Source: Phycisphaerales bacterium (lineage in GTDB: Bacteria; Planctomycetota; Phycisphaerae; Phycisphaerales; UBA1924). Taken from it: 64,000 bases of DNA. The stretch is from contig JAGQOH010000008.1 in assembly GCA_020427635.1 (NCBI GenBank), forward strand, positions 1 through 64,000, in the 5' to 3' direction. The notes below the pieces were generated by a model. The model made no database searches. It worked only from the letters and a program-made list of their open reading frames with translations, and was not told the origin of the DNA. The first letter of the stretch is position 1; the number at the start of each line of letters is the position of its first letter. The position numbers and the translations under genes were made by a program. Shown piece after piece: positions 36,204 through 45,713 of this stretch.

Positions 36204-37127
36204 CTATAGCCCGAACTTCCGGAGCGTCGCCTCGACGTCGCCCACATAACCGCCCCCGAACAGCCGCACATGCACCAACAACGGATACAGGTTGTACAGA
36301 TCCCGCCGCTGCTCGAAGAAGCCCGCGCTGTTCCAGTCGGGGCGCGCGCACATGTACGCCTCGAAGAACGCCGCCCCAAAAGTGCCGAACAATGTCCCAA
36401 ACGCCAGCTCCACCTCCGGGTCCGCAAAGGAAGTCGCAGGATCGATCAACGCGCTCACGCGTGTGCCGCTTGGCTCGACCAGGATGTTCCCGCCCCAGGC
36501 ATCGCCATGGATCAAGCTCGCATGCGCCGGCTCGTCAATCCACTGTTCCAACCGCCCAGCCAATCGCTCCACGCGACCCCGAAGTTCACGATGCAACCGC
36601 CCCGCGCGCTCCGCCTCACGCGCCATGTACACAAGCCGGTGCTCCGCAAAGAACGAGCGCCAACTGCCGTGCCACCCATTGGGCTGATGCAGGCCCCCAA
36701 TCACCGTATCGAACCCGAAGCCAAACGCGCGATCGCCACAGGAAGCCTCCGGCGCAACCTCGTCAGCACCCCAGCGCACATCCATTGGCCGAACATTGTG
36801 CAGGTGCGCGAAGATCGCCGCCGCGTGCTCCTGCGCCGCTGCACCAAACGCGCCACCGCTCTCGATCGCCTCCATCACCAACAACCCCGGCGCCTCAGCT
36901 AGCACCATCGGCACCGGCACATCCGTCCACTTGGCCAAGAACCCAAGCATGCGCCCTTCAATGGCCAATGCGCCGGCGCCATCCGCTTCAGCATGCTTCA
37001 CAACGACACGCCGTCCATCGTTCAGCGCCACAAGGCGCACATCGCCCACGCAACCACCGCCCAGCGCGCGCATTGATTCCACCGAAACACCCAACAAGTC
37101 CTTGACGTGCGCCGCAATGCCTGACAT
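36204..37127 (-). CDS. Fructosamine kinase-like phosphotransferase
   Basis: 307 residues from 37127. The kinase fold is shown by GGGCVGDVRLV, VVVKHAE, LLVMEAIESGG, the catalytic loop SLIHGDAWGGNILV and ALIDPATSFADPEVELAF. This is the fructosamine/ribulosamine kinase pattern, which repairs glycated proteins or phosphorylates sugar amines. It ends 13 nt before the miaB start. Confidence 0.88.
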   Translation of the reverse strand: MSGIAAHVKDLLGVSVESMRALGGGCVGDVRLVALNDGRRVVVKHAEADGAGALAIEGRMLGFLAKWTDVPVPMVLAEAPGLLVMEAIESGGAFGAAAQEHAAAIFAHLHNVRPMDVRWGADEVAPEASCGDRAFGFGFDTVIGGLHQPNGWHGSWRSFFAEHRLVYMAREAERAGRLHRELRGRVERLAGRLEQWIDEPAHASLIHGDAWGGNILVEPSGTRVSALIDPATSFADPEVELAFGTLFGTFGAAFFEAYMCARPDWNSAGFFEQRRDLYNLYPLLVHVRLFGGGYVGDVEATLRKFGL

Positions 37128-37140
37128 CGTCCCCTTCGCG

Positions 37141-37177
37141 GAAAAACGAAACGGGCCGATCCCGAAGGACCGGCCCG
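37141..37177 (-). terminator. Rho-independent terminator of the pseudopilin pair
   Basis: CGGGCCG (37152-37158) and CGGCCCG (37171-37177) form a 7-bp stem with a 12-nt loop, followed on the minus strand by TTTCGTTTTTC (37141-37151). It lies 27 nt past the stop of the pseudopilin gene and just before the kinase start. Confidence 0.82.
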
Positions 37178-37203
37178 CTTGCATGGTTCAAATCAATCTG
37201 CGA

Positions 37204-38244
37204 TCAGTCGGCCCACATGTAGTGGCCATCGGGATAGTGGAACCACCCGTTGTTCGCATTGAGGACCTCGTTGTCGAGCGGCATGCCGTTCGACCAAATG
37301 CGCAGATACGAGTTGTTTCGCGCACTGGCATTAACGCCCGGCAACTCCTCATCGATGAACATGTTGTCATTGATGCGCGAGTCGACGTCGTCGTTGCCGA
37401 ATTCAATGCGGCGCTGACCCTCAGGATTGGGCTGCGTCAAGAACTCGGTGTGCCCGTCGTTGTACACCACGTTGCCTTCCCACGTGGCCTTACCACCGTG
37501 GATGCCAAGCGTGTTCGACTTGATGCCCTCCAAGGCGTACTCACCATCGTTGAGCGAAGGCTCACGGGTGGGATACACCTCGTTGAAGATCGGCCCGCGG
37601 TTCCCCACGATCGGAATGATCGGCGAGGGCGCGAACGTGTTCCACATCGAGTTCAAACGCGCACCGCACACCGGCGCGTGGGCATAGCTGTTGTGACCAA
37701 CTTCCTTGGGCGTGGCCAAGCCTTGGGGCGACTCAGTCACGACTTCTGCCGCACCGTCAAACTCACTCGCACTGCCCTTGAACTGCGGGTCATAGATCGC
37801 CTGGAAACGCGTGTCCTGCGGGGCGGCCCAAGGACCCTCGAAGTGATACTCCGCATAGTCCTTGCCGAAGCCCATCTTGGGCTTGCGGATGTTGACGTTG
37901 GTCTCTGCAGGGCTGATGAAAATCTCAGTGTTCAGCACCTTGTTGTAGATCAGCAGCGACCAAATGTTGCCCGTGCGGTTCGTCGAGTGATTGAGGTCGG
38001 CCTCGTCCCACACCTCGGAGTTGTAGTCCGGGTCATTCCGCTCCGGAAGCGGATACTGCCCGTCGTCATCTTGCGACCATGCCACCAGACCCTGGTGAAT
38101 GCCGCGCACGTTCGTCCCGCACTTCACCTGACGAGCGCTGTCGCGCACGCGGCTCAGCGCCGGAAGCAGCAGGCCGACCAGCAACGCGATGATCGAAACG
38201 ACCACCAGCAGCTCGACCAGCGTGAAACCCTTGTTCTTCTTCAT
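37204..38244 (-). CDS. Type II pseudopilin-like protein 1
   Basis: 346 residues from 38244, with a GGAG site upstream. The prepilin signal is KKNKGFTLVELLVVVSIIAL, with cleavage expected after the glycine and glutamate at +5, then a long hydrophobic helix and a polar C-terminal domain with PDGHYMWAD at the end. This is the prepilin-type protein family greatly expanded in planctomycetes. It is processed by prepilin peptidase and may form fibres or a secretion pseudopilus. It is a tandem paralogue of the next gene. Confidence 0.9.
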   Translation of the reverse strand: MKKNKGFTLVELLVVVSIIALLVGLLLPALSRVRDSARQVKCGTNVRGIHQGLVAWSQDDDGQYPLPERNDPDYNSEVWDEADLNHSTNRTGNIWSLLIYNKVLNTEIFISPAETNVNIRKPKMGFGKDYAEYHFEGPWAAPQDTRFQAIYDPQFKGSASEFDGAAEVVTESPQGLATPKEVGHNSYAHAPVCGARLNSMWNTFAPSPIIPIVGNRGPIFNEVYPTREPSLNDGEYALEGIKSNTLGIHGGKATWEGNVVYNDGHTEFLTQPNPEGQRRIEFGNDDVDSRINDNMFIDEELPGVNASARNNSYLRIWSNGMPLDNEVLNANNGWFHYPDGHYMWAD

Positions 38245-38380
38245 GTCACGCTCCAATGCTTTCAAATCCCGCGCGATCCGCGCGCGCCGTGGAACCAGGG
38301 AACTGGCTCATTGATTCCGAAATCGCCCCGCGAGCACAGCCGCGCCCGCGGGGCGCCTATTCAGTCCACCTCAGAGGCGA

Positions 38381-39412
38381 TCAGTTGCCTTCGCCGTCGA
38401 CCCACACAAAGTCGCCCGGCACGATCCACTGATCCGCGAACGTCGCATTCGCGATGTTCGTCCCCTTCGTCCACATACGCAGATACGCGTTCTTCCGCGA
38501 CTGACGAGGCACAACCGCCCCCGTCGGACCGTTCGCGCCTTCATCTTCGTCATAGAAGATGTTGTCCGACACCGCCACCGGACCCGCCGGCAGCGGGATC
38601 GTGTACGTCGACGTGTCCGGATTCGGCTCACGCTCGAACGAAACGTGCTCGTCGGCATACGCAATGTTGCCCGCCCAGCGACCAACCTCGCCGTGCAGCA
38701 GCAAGCATTCCGAATCTTCGCCCGTCACGTCCGACTCGAGCGGCCTCCACTGACCGGGGTCAGCAGCACCCGTGCCGCCCGTCGGGGCGCCGTACACCGG
38801 ACCACGGTTCGCAACGATCGGCGCCGCGGAACTGATCGTGTTCCGCCAGTTCGCCCGACGAGCGCCAAACGGCGCGCTGTGGGCATAGCTCGTGTGCCCA
38901 ACATCCGTGAGCGAGCCCGAGCTCCCCTGATAGCCAGTCGCGCCGCTTTCCGACTCGTCACGCGGCGTGCCCTTCAGGTTCGCGTCATACAGTGCGCGAA
39001 TCGTCTCGCCCGAAGCAAACGGATAGCTGTACTCGTACAGTTGATTCACTTCGATGTCCGCGCGCGTCTCGGCGGGGCTCACCAGCACCGTCGGGGACAG
39101 CAGTTCCGAATACACCATCAGCGAATAGATGGCGCCCGTGCGGTCGGTGCCGATCGCCGGATCGTTGGTCTCGAGCGAGAAACGATACGGATCCGCGATG
39201 CTCGGCAGCGGGTACTGGTCGCGGTTCTGCGCCGCCCACTGGTTCATCGCCTGCACCATCGTGCGCACCTGCGTGCCGTCCTTCACCTGAATCGCGTTGC
39301 GACGCGCGCGGCTCAACGCCGGCAACAGAATGCCGACCAGCAACGCGATAATCGCAATCACTACCAGCAACTCCACGAGCGTGAAGCCCCGGCGATTCTT
39401 CAGATTCACCAT
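38381..39412 (-). CDS. Type II pseudopilin-like protein 2
   Basis: 343 residues. NRRGFTLVELLVVIAIIALL gives a prepilin signal and helix. The body aligns with its downstream neighbour at ALSRARRNAIQVKDGTQVR, QYPLP, the ANRGPVY segment, GHTSYAHSAPFGAR and YLRMWTKG. It ends DFVWVDGEGN. The two genes are 137 nt apart and arose by duplication. An AAGGAGAT site precedes the ATG. Confidence 0.9.
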   Translation of the reverse strand: MVNLKNRRGFTLVELLVVIAIIALLVGILLPALSRARRNAIQVKDGTQVRTMVQAMNQWAAQNRDQYPLPSIADPYRFSLETNDPAIGTDRTGAIYSLMVYSELLSPTVLVSPAETRADIEVNQLYEYSYPFASGETIRALYDANLKGTPRDESESGATGYQGSSGSLTDVGHTSYAHSAPFGARRANWRNTISSAAPIVANRGPVYGAPTGGTGAADPGQWRPLESDVTGEDSECLLLHGEVGRWAGNIAYADEHVSFEREPNPDTSTYTIPLPAGPVAVSDNIFYDEDEGANGPTGAVVPRQSRKNAYLRMWTKGTNIANATFADQWIVPGDFVWVDGEGN

Positions 39413-39728
39413 TGTTCGATCTCCTTGCCGTTTGACCTAGCGCGTCTCTCCTCGCAAAACGCGCGAGGCGAACTGGCGACCTGATGACGGCATCCCGCGA
39501 CCACGCCGCGGACCGTCACCTTCGTTGTCGTTACGCCAGTGCCCACCGCACGCTCCCGAGACAAATGCCCAGCCGAACGGCTGGAGATCAGAACAGGATC
39601 GAACATGCATTGGGGTCATGCGGGCCAAGCCCTGACGCCACAGTACGATACGTTCTGCTATTCGCAGGTCAACTCGCCCCGGTTCCACACCCAAACACAC
39701 ACCAAATCCACTTCCGGAGTCCAACACC
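39413..39728. other. 316-bp divergent intergenic region
   Basis: The region separates the pseudopilin pair from ridA and should hold promoters for both. Bases nearest the pseudopilin contain its AAGGAGAT ribosome site. I see no clear gene, hairpin or promoter pair; the right half is a little more AT-rich than the surroundings. Confidence 0.45.
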
Positions 39729-40196
39729 ATGAAATCACTCGATGCCCGCCTCGCCGAGCTGGGCCTCACCCTGCCCCCAGCCCCCAAACCCGTCGCCAGC
39801 TATGTCCCCGCCGCCATGGTCCCCGCAGGCAAGCCCGTCTACGTCTCCGGACAAGTCCCCCTTCGCGACGGCAAAATGATCGCATCAGGCCAGGTGGGCC
39901 GCGACGTGCCAATCGAGCTGGCCCAGGAATGTGCTCGCCAATGCGCCCTGAATGGGCTGGCGGCCCTCCGAGCGGAGGTCGGCGACCTCGCCCGGATTCG
40001 CCGCGTCGTCCGTGTTGGTGGGTTCGTGGCCTGCGCCCCGGACTTCACCGACCATCCGAAGGTCATCAATGGCGCGTCGGACCTGCTCGTCCAGCTGCTG
40101 GGAGACGCCGGCAAGCACGCCCGGGCCGCGGTGGGCGTGCCATCATTGCCACTGGGCGCTCCGGTGGAAATCGAATTCCTGTTTGCGATTGATTGA
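39729..40196 (+). CDS. ridA: RidA/YjgF-family protein
   Basis: 155 residues. The RidA fold is shown by YVSGQVPLRDGK, ECARQCALNGLAAL, VVRVGGFVAC and ARAAVGVPSLPLGAPVEIE. Arg near 133 and the glutamate at the end of the barrel are the usual catalytic positions. This longer, YjgH-like form is common near amino acid genes. Members deaminate reactive enamines, though this subgroup is less studied. It ends 4 nt from the convergent transaldolase gene. Confidence 0.88.
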   Translation: MKSLDARLAELGLTLPPAPKPVASYVPAAMVPAGKPVYVSGQVPLRDGKMIASGQVGRDVPIELAQECARQCALNGLAALRAEVGDLARIRRVVRVGGFVACAPDFTDHPKVINGASDLLVQLLGDAGKHARAAVGVPSLPLGAPVEIEFLFAID

Positions 40197-40200
40197 TTAG

Positions 40201-40869
40201 TTAGTGCGCCATCGCCGGTTCGCGGTTGCCGAACGCCTTGCGATAGTCCGCCAGGAACTTCTCGAGCCCGCTGTCGGTGAGCGGGTGGCTCATGAACTTC
40301 TCGATCACGCTATACGGCGCGGTGATCACGTCGGCGCCAATGAGCGCACATTCGACGACGTGCATCGGGTGCCGCAACGACGCCGCCAGGATCTTCGTGG
40401 CAAACCCGTAGTTGTCATAGATCTGGCGAATCTGCCGGATCAGGTCCATGCCTTCCATCGCGATGTCATCCAGCCGCCCAACGAAGGGGCTCACGAGAAA
40501 CGCCCCGGCCTTCGCGACCATCAGCGCCTGCAACGGCTGGAAGCACAACGTCAGATTCGTCCGAATGCCCTCATCCGCGAAGGTCTTGCACGCCTTCACG
40601 CCATCCACGGTGCTGGGCAGTTTGACCACGATGTTCGGGGCAATCTTCGCGCGCTCGCGACCCTCTTCCACCATGCCGTCATAGTCCGTCGCGATCACCT
40701 CCGCCGAGACCGGGCCCGCCACGACATTGCAGATCTCGCCAAGCCGCTTGACGTAGTCCGTCTTCTCCTTGGCGATGAGCGAGGGATTCGTCGTCACCCC
40801 GTCGAGCACGCCCAAGTCATGGGCCTTCTTGATTTCGTCCAGATTCGCGGTGTCGATGTAGATGTCCAT
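40201..40869 (-). CDS. tal: Transaldolase, FSA/TalC-type
   Basis: 222 residues from 40869, matching the short decameric class. MDIYIDTANLDEIKKAHDLG, GVTTNPSLIAKE, the Schiff-base lysine in NIVVKLPST, NLTLCFQPLQAL and SPFVGRLDD are present. It moves a dihydroxyacetone unit between sugar phosphates, or acts as fructose-6-phosphate aldolase. The partner genes pgi and gap are elsewhere in this window. Confidence 0.94.
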   Translation of the reverse strand: MDIYIDTANLDEIKKAHDLGVLDGVTTNPSLIAKEKTDYVKRLGEICNVVAGPVSAEVIATDYDGMVEEGRERAKIAPNIVVKLPSTVDGVKACKTFADEGIRTNLTLCFQPLQALMVAKAGAFLVSPFVGRLDDIAMEGMDLIRQIRQIYDNYGFATKILAASLRHPMHVVECALIGADVITAPYSVIEKFMSHPLTDSGLEKFLADYRKAFGNREPAMAH

Positions 40870-40984
40870 GTGATCATGCTCCCTTGCGAACCGCCCGGAG
40901 GGGCTGGTCTCTTGGAAGTCTATCGGCTGGATTTGAGGCGGGTTTGAACCGACCAACCGCCCCAAATCAGGGGCTCGGGTCGCG

Positions 40985-42571
40985 TCACATCTGCATCAGC
41001 ACGACCACAAACAGCACCACAGTCAGGATCGCGAGCACGACCAGCGCCGACACGAGAAAACGCACGACCGGCTCGCCCCAGACGCTCGGCTTGGTGAACT
41101 GATCCCGTGGCAACTGTGACTGGTCAATCGCCTCACCCGATTGCAATTCCGCCACCTGCACAACTGCCGACAGCACGTCGTCCTTATGTGCGATGGGTGG
41201 CTTGTCGCCCTTGCGCACCGCACGCAGATCGACCAGGAGATCCTTGCAGGTGCGGTAGCGGTTCTTCCGGCTCTTGGCCATCATCATCTCGATCACTTCC
41301 GAGATGCCCGCGCTGAGCTTTGGATTCACGTGATCCGGCGCAATGAGCTCTTGCGTGAGGTGCTTCTCCATCACCTCTTTTGGACTCTTGCCGTTGTAAG
41401 GCACCGTCCCCGTGACCATGTGATAGAGCGTGGCGCCGAGCGAATAGATGTCCGCCTGCGGCCCAACATTTACTTCGCCACGAATCTGCTCCGGCGAAAT
41501 GTAATAGGGCGTGCCGTAAGCCTTGCCCTTCTCAGCGAGCGCCGCTTCCTTGTCGTCGATCGCCCGCGCAAGGCCCAGGTCCGCGAGCTTCGCCACGCCA
41601 CTGGGCGTCAGCATGATGTTCTTGGGCTTCACATCGCGGTGGATCAGGCCCTTCTCGTGCGCATGCTCTAGCGCATCCGCGATGTTGATGATGATGTCGA
41701 GCGCATCTTGCTCGCTAAAACGACGGTCGTGCGCGATGACATCATGCACCGTGCCGCCTTCCACATACTCCATCACGAAGTAGTGGAACTCGCCCGCCTT
41801 ACCCACGTCATACGCCTGCACGATGTTCGGATGGTTCATCTGGGCCGCAGCACGCCCTTCGGCATAAAACCGCTCGATGAACTCCTTGTTCTGATTGAAC
41901 TTCCGGGGCAGCACCTTGATCGCCACATCGCGGTCGAGCGAGATCTGGCGCGCCTTGAACACCGCCGCCATCGCGCCCGCCCCAAGCTTGCCCAACACGC
42001 GGAACCCGGGGATCTGCTGCCCGGAGCGCTCCGCCTCCACCTGACGGCGCAGTCGATCCATCTGCCCTTTGGTGATCGCCCCGTGCCCGACCAGCACCTC
42101 AGCCAGCGAACGCTGATTGGCGTCTTCACCCGCGAACTGATGCGCCCGCGCCTTCTCGACGTCGTCGTTCGTCGCCAAGCCCTGCTCGACGACCAAACGC
42201 CCCACGATGGTGTCGAGGCTCGTGCCCCCACCCATCGAGTCGTTGGGCCCGCCCGTCTTGTTTCCCGAACCTGTCAAGCTCGAACCACCGGCCGTCGAAC
42301 CACTCTTGGAACGCCCGGTCAGAATCTCGAGGGTGTCGGCGGGCATCGGAATCTTGGGTGAATCATCGCCCGCGGACTCCAGTGCGCCACTTTGACGGTC
42401 GTCGCCGTCTTGGGGCATGGGAATCTTGGATGCCTCGTTTGGGTCTGGCACAGGGGACGAACTCACCGCCACGCGTGGTCGTTCGCTGGGCGAACCGGGC
42501 AAGCTATGACGGCTCTCCTCAAGTGTCAACGAAGAGCCGCGATGCGACGTGTGGTCGTTATTCCGTGCCAT
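40985..42571 (-). CDS. Membrane-anchored Ser/Thr protein kinase
   Basis: 528 residues from 42571. The N-terminal 80 residues are Ser/Pro-rich, followed by a short helical domain (about 110-185) with VEQGLATNDDVEKARA and VGHGAITKGQMDRLRR, which resembles type II secretion ATPase N-terminal modules. The kinase domain (about 200-470) has GKLGAGAMAAVF, VAIKVLPR, HRDVKPKNIML, a DLG in place of DFG, and YISPEQIRGE. A single membrane segment is at the C-terminus, so the kinase faces the cytoplasm as a tail-anchored protein. Its targets are unknown. Confidence 0.92.
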   Translation of the reverse strand: MARNNDHTSHRGSSLTLEESRHSLPGSPSERPRVAVSSSPVPDPNEASKIPMPQDGDDRQSGALESAGDDSPKIPMPADTLEILTGRSKSGSTAGGSSLTGSGNKTGGPNDSMGGGTSLDTIVGRLVVEQGLATNDDVEKARAHQFAGEDANQRSLAEVLVGHGAITKGQMDRLRRQVEAERSGQQIPGFRVLGKLGAGAMAAVFKARQISLDRDVAIKVLPRKFNQNKEFIERFYAEGRAAAQMNHPNIVQAYDVGKAGEFHYFVMEYVEGGTVHDVIAHDRRFSEQDALDIIINIADALEHAHEKGLIHRDVKPKNIMLTPSGVAKLADLGLARAIDDKEAALAEKGKAYGTPYYISPEQIRGEVNVGPQADIYSLGATLYHMVTGTVPYNGKSPKEVMEKHLTQELIAPDHVNPKLSAGISEVIEMMMAKSRKNRYRTCKDLLVDLRAVRKGDKPPIAHKDDVLSAVVQVAELQSGEAIDQSQLPRDQFTKPSVWGEPVVRFLVSALVVLAILTVVLFVVVLMQM

Positions 42572-42714
42572 GCTGAGAATCCGTCCAGCACCAAGGACGC
42601 TTCGACGTCCCCAAGCCACCCCATTTGCCGCCCGAGCGATGCCGCAGGGCGAACCTCCAGGGCCCGATTCGCAGCCCCCGCCGGACCAGTTCCGCCCTAG
42701 GCCCATGCCGGAGA

Positions 42715-42761
42715 TCAGAAAAGGCCAGCTGAACGCCTTTTCTGGGCGTCAGACTGGCCTT
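42715..42761 (-). terminator. Long hairpin after the SPFH gene
   Basis: AAGGCCAG (42721-42728) pairs with CTGGCCTT (42754-42761). Inside it CTGA pairs with TCAG and CGCC with GGCG, giving about 16 bp with two single-base bulges. On the minus strand the stem ends in CTTTTCTG, a short T-run. It is 48 nt beyond the SPFH stop. Confidence 0.65.
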
Positions 42762-42808
42762 ATCGGAATCTTCAAACCGCCGAGCCAATCGCCACGGAGG
42801 GCACCTGA

Positions 42809-44440
42809 TCAACGGGGCGACGCTGCCGAACTCACCGGCTCCTCTCTGGCGACCATCGCATCCAGAATGGTCCCGATGAGTGCCGCGTTCTCCGCAGCGC
42901 TCACGCCGCCCAGGGAGCCTGCCCCCTCGCCGCCGCCACTCTGCGCACCCGAGATAAAGACGCGCGGCGTGATATTGATCCCCCGTTCGCCCACAATCTT
43001 GAGCAGCTCGATCATCGCCAGATTCGCCGGCCCAATCTGCTGCGCGATCATCTGGTACGCCTTGGCTTCCGCCTCCGCCTTGATGCGAATGGCCTCGGCT
43101 TCCGCGTTCGCCGCGATGATCCGCTGCTCCTTCTCCTGCTCCGCAATCTTCACTTCATAGCTCGCAGTCGCAAGACGACGCTCTTCTTCTGCTTCCTGCA
43201 CCGTGCGCTTGAGCTCCTTCTCCTTCTCTGCGGCACGTTGCTGCTCTTCAAAGGTGATCTGCTCCTGGAGCGCAATCTCGCGATCCTTCTGCGTCTTGAG
43301 CAGTGCGCCCAGTGTCTCCTCTGAGCCGACCTCGCCAATCTCCACGCGCTCGACTGTCACGCCATACCGCGTCATCTCATCCTTCAGCGCTTGTGTTGAT
43401 TGCGTCTCCTGGCGCGAGCGCTGCTGCACATAATCCAGCGCCTTCACCTTCTCGGCGTTGTTGCGAAAGATCGAGCGAATGCGACTCGTCAAGAGCTGCT
43501 GCAGCTTGTCGTTGTCGCCTCCCAATGACGCCACAACCTTTGGCGCATCCTTTTCCTGAATCTGGTACGCCACGCGCACGTCGACCGGAAAGCTAAAACC
43601 GTCCGACGACTTCACGGTGATCGCACCGAGCGCTTCGAGTCCCGCCCGAGCCTGGCCTGCATAGTTCGCGACGCGCGTTGCCGTCGACACCATGTTGACT
43701 TCATACGCCTGCGGATTGATCGGATAGCTGCCCGGCGCGAGCACATCCGTGCGCACGCCCTTCTCACCTTCCTTCGCAAGGCGGATCGACTCCATCCCGT
43801 CCGCAACGCCTTCGACGATCAGCGTGGGTGGCCCACCAACGTTCGACTTCAAGACCGCCACCGTACTGGACGCCACATCCGTTCTCGGCACCTGTGTCAC
43901 CTTGAACACCGCGGTGTTGATGCGATACGTCCCCGGACGCAGCACGCCAGTCTGCGGGCCCTTCTGCCCGCCGCCCGTGGTCAAGAAGTGCTTCGCATCA
44001 CGGATCATCTTGTCGAATTCTTCCGGCGCGACTTCGTCAGCAAACACCTGCCCCTGCGCAAGTGGGCGACCATCGACCGACTCAACCAACCCGACCGAGC
44101 CCTCGCGAATCTCAACGAGCTTGTCCGTGTCGACAGAGTAGATCACGGGCCAATAGAAGAAGTGCCAGCCCGGCGCAAGCACATCCGCCTGCACGCCCAT
44201 CTCGCGATCGGTGGCGATGATCTTGCCCGGCGCAAGACGCGCCCCGAGCGCGTTCTTCGTCACGATGCCCACACGATCGGCAGGCACGAAGCGCACCGAC
44301 GAGAGCATGACGCCGATCAAAAGCACGACAAGCGCCGCTGCCGCGACGACCGGCCGAAGCGACTTGCTTGGCAACTTGGGAATCGACGACAGAATGAACA
44401 CCGCAAGAATGAGACCGACAATGATCGAAGGCCAACCCAT
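42809..44440 (-). CDS. SPFH/band-7 membrane protein (flotillin-like)
   Basis: 543 residues from 44440, with AGGAGG upstream. Two hydrophobic segments (about 5-22 and 30-50) are followed by the SPFH domain (VPADRVGIVTKNALGARLAPG) and a long charged coiled coil rich in EKEKE and AEAEAIRIKAEAEAKAY, as in flotillins and YdcL-like proteins. It probably organises membrane microdomains or supports proteases. The C-terminus is Gly/Ser-rich. Confidence 0.88.
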   Translation of the reverse strand: MGWPSIIVGLILAVFILSSIPKLPSKSLRPVVAAAALVVLLIGVMLSSVRFVPADRVGIVTKNALGARLAPGKIIATDREMGVQADVLAPGWHFFYWPVIYSVDTDKLVEIREGSVGLVESVDGRPLAQGQVFADEVAPEEFDKMIRDAKHFLTTGGGQKGPQTGVLRPGTYRINTAVFKVTQVPRTDVASSTVAVLKSNVGGPPTLIVEGVADGMESIRLAKEGEKGVRTDVLAPGSYPINPQAYEVNMVSTATRVANYAGQARAGLEALGAITVKSSDGFSFPVDVRVAYQIQEKDAPKVVASLGGDNDKLQQLLTSRIRSIFRNNAEKVKALDYVQQRSRQETQSTQALKDEMTRYGVTVERVEIGEVGSEETLGALLKTQKDREIALQEQITFEEQQRAAEKEKELKRTVQEAEEERRLATASYEVKIAEQEKEQRIIAANAEAEAIRIKAEAEAKAYQMIAQQIGPANLAMIELLKIVGERGINITPRVFISGAQSGGGEGAGSLGGVSAAENAALIGTILDAMVAREEPVSSAASPR

Positions 44441-44616
44441 GGCAAATCCTCCTTTCGAGCGCAGCTGTCGCGCAACGTCCCACGACCCCGCCTCTGGGCG
44501 ATCAGATCGCAAGCGCACCGACAACCGCGCTCACCCCTTGTGAACTATCGACCTATTGGGTTTCCGGCCCCGCGAATTTCGCGCCGGGTTTGCCTTGCCG
44601 CCGTGTTTGCAAGGAC

Positions 44617-45660
44617 TTACACGCCCGCCATCGCGGCGCCCGCCTTCACGCCATCCTTCGCCGCCATGTAGCGGATCATGTCAACGCAGCGGCAGGAATA
44701 CCCCCACTCATTGTCATACCAGCTCACGACCTTGAAGAAGTGCTTGTTCAGCTCGATGCACGCCAAGGCGTCATAGATCGAGCTCGCCGGGTGCGTGATG
44801 AAGTCGGTCGAGACGACCTGCTCATCGCAGTATTCGAGCACGCCGCGCATCGGCCCGTTGGCCGCGTCCTTCATTGCCGCGTGAATTGCATCGAGGCTCG
44901 TCGCCTTGTCCGTGCGAAACGTCAGGTCGACACAACTGACATCACACGTTGGCACGCGAAACGCCATGCCCGTGATCTTGCCCTTGAGTTCCGGCAAACA
45001 CAGACCCACAGCTTTCGCCGCGCCGGTGCTCGCCGGGATGATGTTCATGTAGGCGTTGCGCCCGCCGCGCCAGTCCTTCTTCGATGGCCCATCCTGTGTG
45101 GGCTGTGTCGCAGTCGCAGCGTGAATCGTCGACATCAGGCCCTCCGCAAGCCCGAACGAATCGTTGATCACTTTCGCAACAGGCGCGAGGCAATTCGTCG
45201 TGCAGCTTGCGTTGGAGACCACCTTGTCCTTGGCAGGGTCATATTGCTCGTGGTTGACCTTAAAAACATAGGTCGGCACTGTATCGGGCGACTTCGTCGG
45301 CGCGCTGATCAGCACGCGCTTCGCGCCCGCCGTGAGGTGCTTGCCCGCATCATCACCTGTCGTGAAGAGACCGGTCGATTCAATCACATAGTCAATGCCC
45401 AGGTCCGCCCAAGGCAGCTTTGATGGATCGCGCTCGGAAAAGCACTTGGTCTTCTTGCCGCCAACAGTGAACCCATCATCCTGCGTCTCGACGCTGTGCT
45501 TGAAGCGCCCGTGCGTCGAGTCATACTTGAGCAGATAGGCCAGGTTGTCGGATGGCACGAGATCGTTCACTGCGACAAACTCGATGCCCTGGTCGACACC
45601 CGCGCGATAAACAAGCCGCCCAATCCGACCAAAACCATTGATGCCCACGCGAATCGCCAT
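44617..45660 (-). CDS. gapA: Glyceraldehyde-3-phosphate dehydrogenase, type I
   Basis: 347 residues. The NAD site is [11 protein letters not shown], with Asp33 favouring NAD over NADP. The catalytic loop is [12 protein letters not shown] with Cys153, and [19 protein letters not shown] closes the protein. It oxidises glyceraldehyde-3-phosphate in glycolysis. An AGGAGGG site precedes the ATG. It is 53 nt after the aminotransferase start region of the upstream gene but reads as its own unit. Confidence 0.97.
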   Translation of the reverse strand: MAIRVGINGFGRIGRLVYRAGVDQGIEFVAVNDLVPSDNLAYLLKYDSTHGRFKHSVETQDDGFTVGGKKTKCFSERDPSKLPWADLGIDYVIESTGLFTTGDDAGKHLTAGAKRVLISAPTKSPDTVPTYVFKVNHEQYDPAKDKVVSNASCTTNCLAPVAKVINDSFGLAEGLMSTIHAATATQPTQDGPSKKDWRGGRNAYMNIIPASTGAAKAVGLCLPELKGKITGMAFRVPTCDVSCVDLTFRTDKATSLDAIHAAMKDAANGPMRGVLEYCDEQVVSTDFITHPASSIYDALACIELNKHFFKVVSWYDNEWGYSCRCVDMIRYMAAKDGVKAGAAMAGV

Positions 45661-45713
45661 GACCCAACCCTCCTTCGTCTGACCTTACGCTCGTGCAGTC
45701 TCTTTGTTCTTTA

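Noticed and set aside
44563-44590. Hairpin CCGG-CGCGA...TCGCG-CCGG after gapA as a terminator
   Set aside because: The inner stem is short, the outer part has unpaired bases and no T-run follows on the minus strand.
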